Below are positions 5,214-8,834 of a stretch of 8,834 bases of DNA, one piece after another. Position numbers and translations under genes: made by a program. The number at the start of each line of letters is the position of its first letter. Positions within the stretch are counted from its first letter, which is position 1. The DNA is taken from contig JADZFI010000154.1 of assembly GCA_020850025.1 (NCBI GenBank), positions 1 to 8,834 of the forward strand, given 5' to 3'. The notes under the pieces are model-generated. The model searched no databases, was not told the origin of the DNA, and worked only from the letters and a program-made list of their open reading frames with translations. The stretch is from Saprospiraceae bacterium. GTDB taxonomy: Bacteria; Bacteroidota; Bacteroidia; Chitinophagales; Saprospiraceae.

Positions 5214-5237
5214 ATCTATAAAACGATTGTAGCGCAA

Positions 5238-5245
5238 CAAAATTA
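5238..5245 (-). promoter_or_regulatory. -7 promoter box for the DUF2200 gene
   Basis: The minus strand reads TAATTTTG (5245-5238), an exact TAnnTTTG match placed 24 bases before the ATG. No TTG is seen at the expected -33 distance. A divergent promoter for the glycerate kinase is not evident in the same 38-base gap, so that gene's promoter may lie inside the DUF2200 coding region. Confidence 0.4.
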
Positions 5246-5251
5246 CCTAAA

Positions 5252-6373
5252 ATGAACATACTGATCGCTTCCGACTCCTTCAAAGACGCGCTTCCTGCCC
5301 TGGAGGTCTGCCGGGCGCTGGAAGCCGGCATCCGAACTGCCTTGCCGAACGCCCAGACCCGGATCTGTCCTCTGGCCGACGGCGGTGAGGGTACCTTTGA
5401 GGCGCTGGCCAATGCCCTGGGCATGCAAACGGTTGAAATACCTGCCCACGATCCGTTGTTACGGCCCATTAGCGCTGCCTACGGACGAAGTGCGGACGGG
5501 CAAACAGCGTTCATCGAGCTGGCCAAAACTGCTGGAATTCAACTTCTCCTTCCGGAAGAACGCAACCCTTTGCTCACCAGTACGTTTGGTGTTGGGCAGC
5601 AGATAAGGCACGCCCTGGAGCATGGTGCAAGGCAGATCATTTTAGCCATCGGCAGCAGTGCCACGAACGACGCCGGCATCGGCATGGCGGCTGCGCTGGG
5701 CTGGCGTTTTTTGGATGACACCGGCGCCGAGCTCTCTCCCATAGGACAAAACCTCGACCGGATTGCCAGTGTCGTACCACCCGAAATACGGCCCGACATC
5801 AAAGTTCAGGTAATTTGCGATGTCAACAACCCGCTTTTTGGTCCGAGCGGTGCGGCATATGTTTATGCCCGTCAGAAAGGGGCAGATGAGACCGCTATTG
5901 AATATCTGGATCACGGACTACAGCATTTTTCAGCAATTGTGGCAAAAACAGCCGGAGGGCCTGCCCCTCAAACACCGGGAGCCGGAGCAGCGGGAGGTAT
6001 GGGGTTTGGCAGTTTATTCTTCCTGGACGCAACCCTCAAACGTGGAGCCGATCTGGTGTTCGATTTGCTGAATCTGGAAGAAAAGTTGCACTGGGCGAAC
6101 CTGGTGGTTACAGGTGAAGGCATGATCGACAATCAAACAGCCCATGGCAAACTGATCCAACGGTTATGTCAGCACGCTGCCCGGCAAAATACTCCGGTAA
6201 TAGCCTTCTGCGGACGCCTGAATGCTACCGGGGAACAAGTTCGCGCCATCGGCTTGCAAGCTGCTTACGACATCAATGCGCAACAACCGGAAGCGCCTCT
6301 GGCTCAAATGCTGGCACAGACAGCCGTCAATCTGGAAAGAAGTGCCGGGCATGTTTTTTCCCAAATGGCATAA
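5252..6373 (+). CDS. Glycerate 2-kinase (GarK/GlxK family)
   Basis: This is a 373-aa enzyme of the normal length for the class II glycerate kinase family, which phosphorylates D-glycerate with ATP. Characterised GarK/GlxK members form 2-phosphoglycerate, which enters lower glycolysis. Visible family motifs run in order: IASDSFKDAL (5-14), CPLADGGEGTFE (39-50), GSSATNDAGIGMA (134-146), DVNNPLFGPSGAAYVYARQKG (190-210), PGAGAAGGMGFG (242-253) and VVTGEGMIDNQTAHGK (285-300). No signal peptide is present, so it is cytoplasmic. The ATG at 5252 gives the canonical MNILIASDSFK start. It is followed after 91 bases by a hydrolase predicted to release glycerate, and no terminator lies between them, so co-transcription is likely. 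I assign the reaction firmly and the pathway by context. Confidence 0.95.
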   Translation: MNILIASDSFKDALPALEVCRALEAGIRTALPNAQTRICPLADGGEGTFEALANALGMQTVEIPAHDPLLRPISAAYGRSADGQTAFIELAKTAGIQLLLPEERNPLLTSTFGVGQQIRHALEHGARQIILAIGSSATNDAGIGMAAALGWRFLDDTGAELSPIGQNLDRIASVVPPEIRPDIKVQVICDVNNPLFGPSGAAYVYARQKGADETAIEYLDHGLQHFSAIVAKTAGGPAPQTPGAGAAGGMGFGSLFFLDATLKRGADLVFDLLNLEEKLHWANLVVTGEGMIDNQTAHGKLIQRLCQHAARQNTPVIAFCGRLNATGEQVRAIGLQAAYDINAQQPEAPLAQMLAQTAVNLERSAGHVFSQMA

Positions 6374-6464
6374 CAATTCGTCCTGAATTCAGTTCCTGTT
6401 ATTGTAACTACCCTGCCTTTCGGCATGGTTGATGTCGTTTTATGTAAAAAATTTATTGAAAACT

Positions 6465-7823
6465 ATGACCAACAAAACCGAAAATATACCCTTAAACAGC
6501 CGACAGGAACTTGTATCAGCAGCCAGACAGGTACTTCGAAACAACATACACGACGGTTTTACGCGACCAGCGCCCTCTCTGTATCCCCACCAGTGGAATT
6601 GGGATGCCGGGTTCATCGCCCTGGGCTATGTCCGGTCCGATTTTCAGCAGGCCTGCCTGGAGCTTAGTACCCTTTTTCGCGGACAATGGTTGAACGGCAT
6701 GGTGCCGCAAATTGTATTTTCTAACCATCCGGTTTGCAAATACTTCCCGGGATACCGGTTTTGGCAAACCAAAGGGGTGCCCGCCAAGCCTAAAAATGTG
6801 CGCACCTCCGGCATCACGATGCCTCCTGTGCATGGTTTCGTGCTCCAACGATTGCTCAGTCTCGCTCCGGACCTAAAAGCTTCCCGGCCTTTTTTCCGCA
6901 GGATGTTCGACAAAATAGTGCATCTGCATCAATACTGCTATGATTTCAGGGATCCTGCACGGGAAGGCCTGGCATTTATCTGCCATCCCTGGGAGTCGGG
7001 CATGGACAATCTGCCTACCTGGGAAAGTGTTTTTGCACATATTCAGATTGATCCATCCGAGGTGCCGCACTATGAGCGGGTGGATCTGGAATATGTACAT
7101 GAGGATCACCGCCCCAGAAAGCTTAGCTATGACCGATACATTTACCTGGTTAACCGGCTAAGAGAAAACAGATACAACGAGCCCGAAATTTGGCAACACT
7201 ATCCCTTTCAGGTGCAGGAGCCTATGTTCAACGCCATTTTAAACCACAGCAACGAGGCGCTGATCGAGATTGGCCAATGGCTGCGGCGCGACACCGCCCA
7301 GCTCAAAGAATGGTTCGGACAAACCCAAAGGGCGATAAATGACAAACTTTGGGATGAGGTCAGGGGCATATATGTCTCATACGACCGGGTTCAATTACAA
7401 CAGGTGCCCATATTGACGGCAGGTGGCCTCCTGCCACTCCTTTGTGGCGCTCCTAACGAAGATCAGGCAGACAGGATGCTGCAATTGCTGCAAAGCCCGG
7501 TCTTTGCCGGGACAGCCGAAAATCCTGCCTGGCTTTGTGCCTCTACTGCCCTCAATGAGCCGCAATTCGACCCCTGCCGTTACTGGCGCGGGCCGGTATG
7601 GATCAATATAAACTGGATGCTGTACCAGGGCCTGCTGCGCTACGGGCAGACTGAGCAGGCGGAGCGGTTGCGCAACGAATCGCTGGAATTAATTCGCCGG
7701 TTCGGTTTCTGGGAATACTACAACCCGTGGAAAAATTTGCCGGCCGGCGAACAACATGGAGGTTATGGCTCCAATAACTTTTCCTGGACGGCAGCCCTGA
7801 TGCTGGATTGGATAGGTGAGTAA
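6465..7823 (+). CDS. Glucosylglycerate/mannosylglycerate hydrolase-like GH63 enzyme
   Basis: This is a 452-aa (alpha/alpha)6-barrel glycoside hydrolase. Its segments resemble the GH63 hydrolases that act on mannosylglycerate and glucosylglycerate (Thermus, Rubrobacter and mycobacterial enzymes): LYPHQWNWDAGFIALG, RGQWLNGMVPQIVF, TSGITMPPVHG, HPWESGMDNLPTWES, YWRGPVWININWMLYQGL and NNFSWTAALMLDWIG. Expected catalytic residues are present: an acid Asp in WESGMDN (Asp181 from this start) and a base Glu in PAGEQHGG (Glu429), about 248 residues apart. There is no signal peptide, so hydrolysis occurs in the cytoplasm and the solute must be made inside or imported. The ATG at 6465 is chosen because family members begin just before the AARQVL helix and the preceding bases are A/T-rich; the ATG at 6432 would add 11 residues. 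Position next to glycerate kinase supports a glycerate-releasing role. Other GH63-related activities cannot be excluded, nor can glucosyl and mannosyl substrates be told apart. Confidence 0.87.
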   Translation: MTNKTENIPLNSRQELVSAARQVLRNNIHDGFTRPAPSLYPHQWNWDAGFIALGYVRSDFQQACLELSTLFRGQWLNGMVPQIVFSNHPVCKYFPGYRFWQTKGVPAKPKNVRTSGITMPPVHGFVLQRLLSLAPDLKASRPFFRRMFDKIVHLHQYCYDFRDPAREGLAFICHPWESGMDNLPTWESVFAHIQIDPSEVPHYERVDLEYVHEDHRPRKLSYDRYIYLVNRLRENRYNEPEIWQHYPFQVQEPMFNAILNHSNEALIEIGQWLRRDTAQLKEWFGQTQRAINDKLWDEVRGIYVSYDRVQLQQVPILTAGGLLPLLCGAPNEDQADRMLQLLQSPVFAGTAENPAWLCASTALNEPQFDPCRYWRGPVWININWMLYQGLLRYGQTEQAERLRNESLELIRRFGFWEYYNPWKNLPAGEQHGGYGSNNFSWTAALMLDWIGE

Positions 7824-7872
7824 ACAGGCGCCTCATTGCCCCATTCAGGTCCCTTTATTCCCTATTCAGTCA

Positions 7873-7904
7873 TTGTTTTCACCCGGGCAGCGAAGGTTTA
7901 TTTG
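7873..7904 (+). promoter_or_regulatory. Possible promoter for the YceI gene
   Basis: TTG (7873-7875) is followed after 21 bases by TTTATTTG (7897-7904), one mismatch from TAnnTTTG. The ATG at 7922 would lie about 12 bases after the start of transcription. It is a degenerate match in A/T-rich sequence, so confidence is low. The 98-base gap after the hydrolase otherwise shows no terminator. Confidence 0.3.
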
Positions 7905-7921
7905 TACTTTCACCCATTACA

Positions 7922-8485
7922 ATGTTGACCATGCCTCTGCTCCATTTACCTGCTGCCGCTTTTGTATGGCTGTTTTCCCTGTTCGCTCCGATTTTCGGCG
8001 ACGGGAACTTTCGCTGTGAAAACGGCAAGGTGCAGTTCTTTTCCAAGGCTACCCTGGAAACCATCGAAGCCGGAAGTAACAAACTCCGCGGCGCCATTGA
8101 CCCCGTTAACCGCACTTTCGCCTGGTCGGTGGAAACTGCTTCGTTCAAAGGCTTCAACAGCCCGCTGCAACTGGAACATTTTAACGAAAACTATCTCGAA
8201 AGCGGCAAATACCCGCGCATCAGCTTTGCCGGAAAAATCATTGAGCCGCTGGATTTTAAGACCAACGGTCAGTACAGCATTCGCGCCAAGGGTAAACTGA
8301 ACGTACATGGCGTGGAGCAGGAACGCATCATCCGCAGCGATGTAGAGGTTGCCGGCAACAAACTCAAGGTAAAATCCCGATTTACCGTACTGCTGACGGA
8401 TCACAACATCCACATTCCGCAAATTGTACATCAAAAAATTGCCGAGGAAATCACTGTGACCGTCGACGCGGTGCTCCAGCAATAA
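7922..8485 (+). CDS. YceI-like family secreted protein
   Basis: This is a 187-aa protein of the usual YceI length. Family members are periplasmic or secreted lipocalin-like barrels; some bind polyisoprenoids, while for others the ligand is unknown. Residues 1-26 form a hydrophobic export signal (AAAFVWLFSLFAPIFG). The mature part follows the family order: KVQFFSKATLETIEAG, then SVETASFKGFNSPLQLEHFNENYLES, with the typical pattern of a helix followed by YPRISFAGK, then SIRAKGKLNVHGVEQE (the GxLxxHG segment) and a final ITVTVDAVL strand. The start at 7922 is followed by a second in-frame ATG at 7931 that would also leave a complete signal. The gene ends 7 bases before a GTG-started sensor gene and is probably co-transcribed with it. 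The ligand is unknown. Confidence 0.88.
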   Translation: MLTMPLLHLPAAAFVWLFSLFAPIFGDGNFRCENGKVQFFSKATLETIEAGSNKLRGAIDPVNRTFAWSVETASFKGFNSPLQLEHFNENYLESGKYPRISFAGKIIEPLDFKTNGQYSIRAKGKLNVHGVEQERIIRSDVEVAGNKLKVKSRFTVLLTDHNIHIPQIVHQKIAEEITVTVDAVLQQ

Positions 8486-8492
8486 CCTGCCC

Positions 8493-8834
8493 GTGAAACA
8501 ACTCCTGCTCCTATTTCTGCTGTGTGGCAGTCCATTACTGGCACAAACGCCTCTGTTCCGGCTTCAGCAGGGACACGAGTTGGGCAATGCCAGAATAACC
8601 ACGGTGATGCAGGACTCCCGCGGCTGGATCTGGTGCGGCGCGCAAAATGGTTTGTTCAGGTATGACGGGCTGCATTTCCAGGCCATCCAATTGGCAGATA
8701 CTTTCCACCAGGCCTCTGTAACCGCCTTATATGAATGGGACGGCCAGATCTGGGTAGGATTCAGCAACGGGGTCATCGGGCGCATTTCTATTGCCGGCAA
8801 TTTTATTCCTGCGCTCACCGGCGATGCCGAAGCA
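8493..8834 (+). CDS. Regulator-propeller (Reg_prop) sensor protein, N-terminal part
   Basis: The frame is open from a GTG start to the right edge (114 codons, incomplete). It begins with a signal peptide (KQLLLLFLLCGSPLLAQ; cleavage likely after Ala17). Two beta-propeller blades of the two-component-regulator type follow, with the typical signature of a V/ITxxxQDxxGxIWxG strand and a NGL..YDG turn: ITTVMQDSRGWIWCGAQNGL (35-54) with FRYDG, and VTALYEWDGQIWVGFSNGVI (76-95). Such N-terminal propellers usually make up the periplasmic sensor of very long hybrid histidine kinases or of LuxR-type membrane regulators; the effector end is outside the window. The GTG start is supported by the signal peptide directly behind it and by its placement 7 bases after the YceI stop. 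Confidence 0.82.
   Translation, partial: MKQLLLLFLLCGSPLLAQTPLFRLQQGHELGNARITTVMQDSRGWIWCGAQNGLFRYDGLHFQAIQLADTFHQASVTALYEWDGQIWVGFSNGVIGRISIAGNFIPALTGDAEA

Noticed and set aside
8564..8818. Minus-strand frame near the right edge
   Set aside because: It is antisense to the regulator-propeller gene, which has a signal peptide and two recognisable blades.

Overview
This window looks like a chromosomal segment from a member of the Bacteroidota, plausibly a Saprospiria- or Chitinophagales-like lineage. The evidence is a C-terminal type IX secretion (T9SS) sorting domain, TAnnTTTG-type -7 promoter boxes in front of several genes, start codons without Shine-Dalgarno sequences, and a regulator-propeller protein of the kind common in this phylum. 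Genus-level placement is inference. No complete mobile element, CRISPR array, tRNA or rRNA is visible.

Layout. Bases 2-1153 (+) encode the C-terminal third or so of a type I restriction HsdR subunit whose start lies outside the window. A small retropepsin-like aspartic protease (1167-1586, -) follows tail to tail. It is divergent from a UPF0158 protein (1626-2066, +), and its promoter overlaps the start of that gene. A secreted beta-rich protein of unknown function (2265-3017, +) is flanked by two 115-bp direct repeats (2069-2183 and 3031-3145, 108/115 identical). Each repeat is followed by a different palindrome set in a TCAAAC-rich tract. Next come a cold-shock protein with a clear promoter, a UUCG hairpin near the likely 5' end and a strong intrinsic terminator (3274-3603). 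A 43-bp relic of a second aspartic-protease 3' end follows at 3639-3681. Then comes a LamG-like protein with a T9SS tail (3838-4773, +), which ends in a long inverted repeat and is convergent with a DUF2200 gene (4845-5213, -).

The most coherent functional unit is 5252-7823. A glycerate 2-kinase is followed in the same direction by a GH63-type enzyme that closely resembles glucosylglycerate/mannosylglycerate hydrolases. The hydrolase would release glycerate and a hexose from the compatible solute, and the kinase would convert glycerate to 2-phosphoglycerate for lower glycolysis. This reads as a two-gene compatible-solute salvage module. The window closes with a YceI-family secreted protein and, 7 bases later, a GTG-started regulator-propeller sensor that runs off the right edge.

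The main candidates for something undescribed are the composite 115-bp repeat with exchangeable palindromes, the solute-salvage pair, the structured csp leader, and the inverted copy of T9SS-tail coding sequence just after a stop codon.
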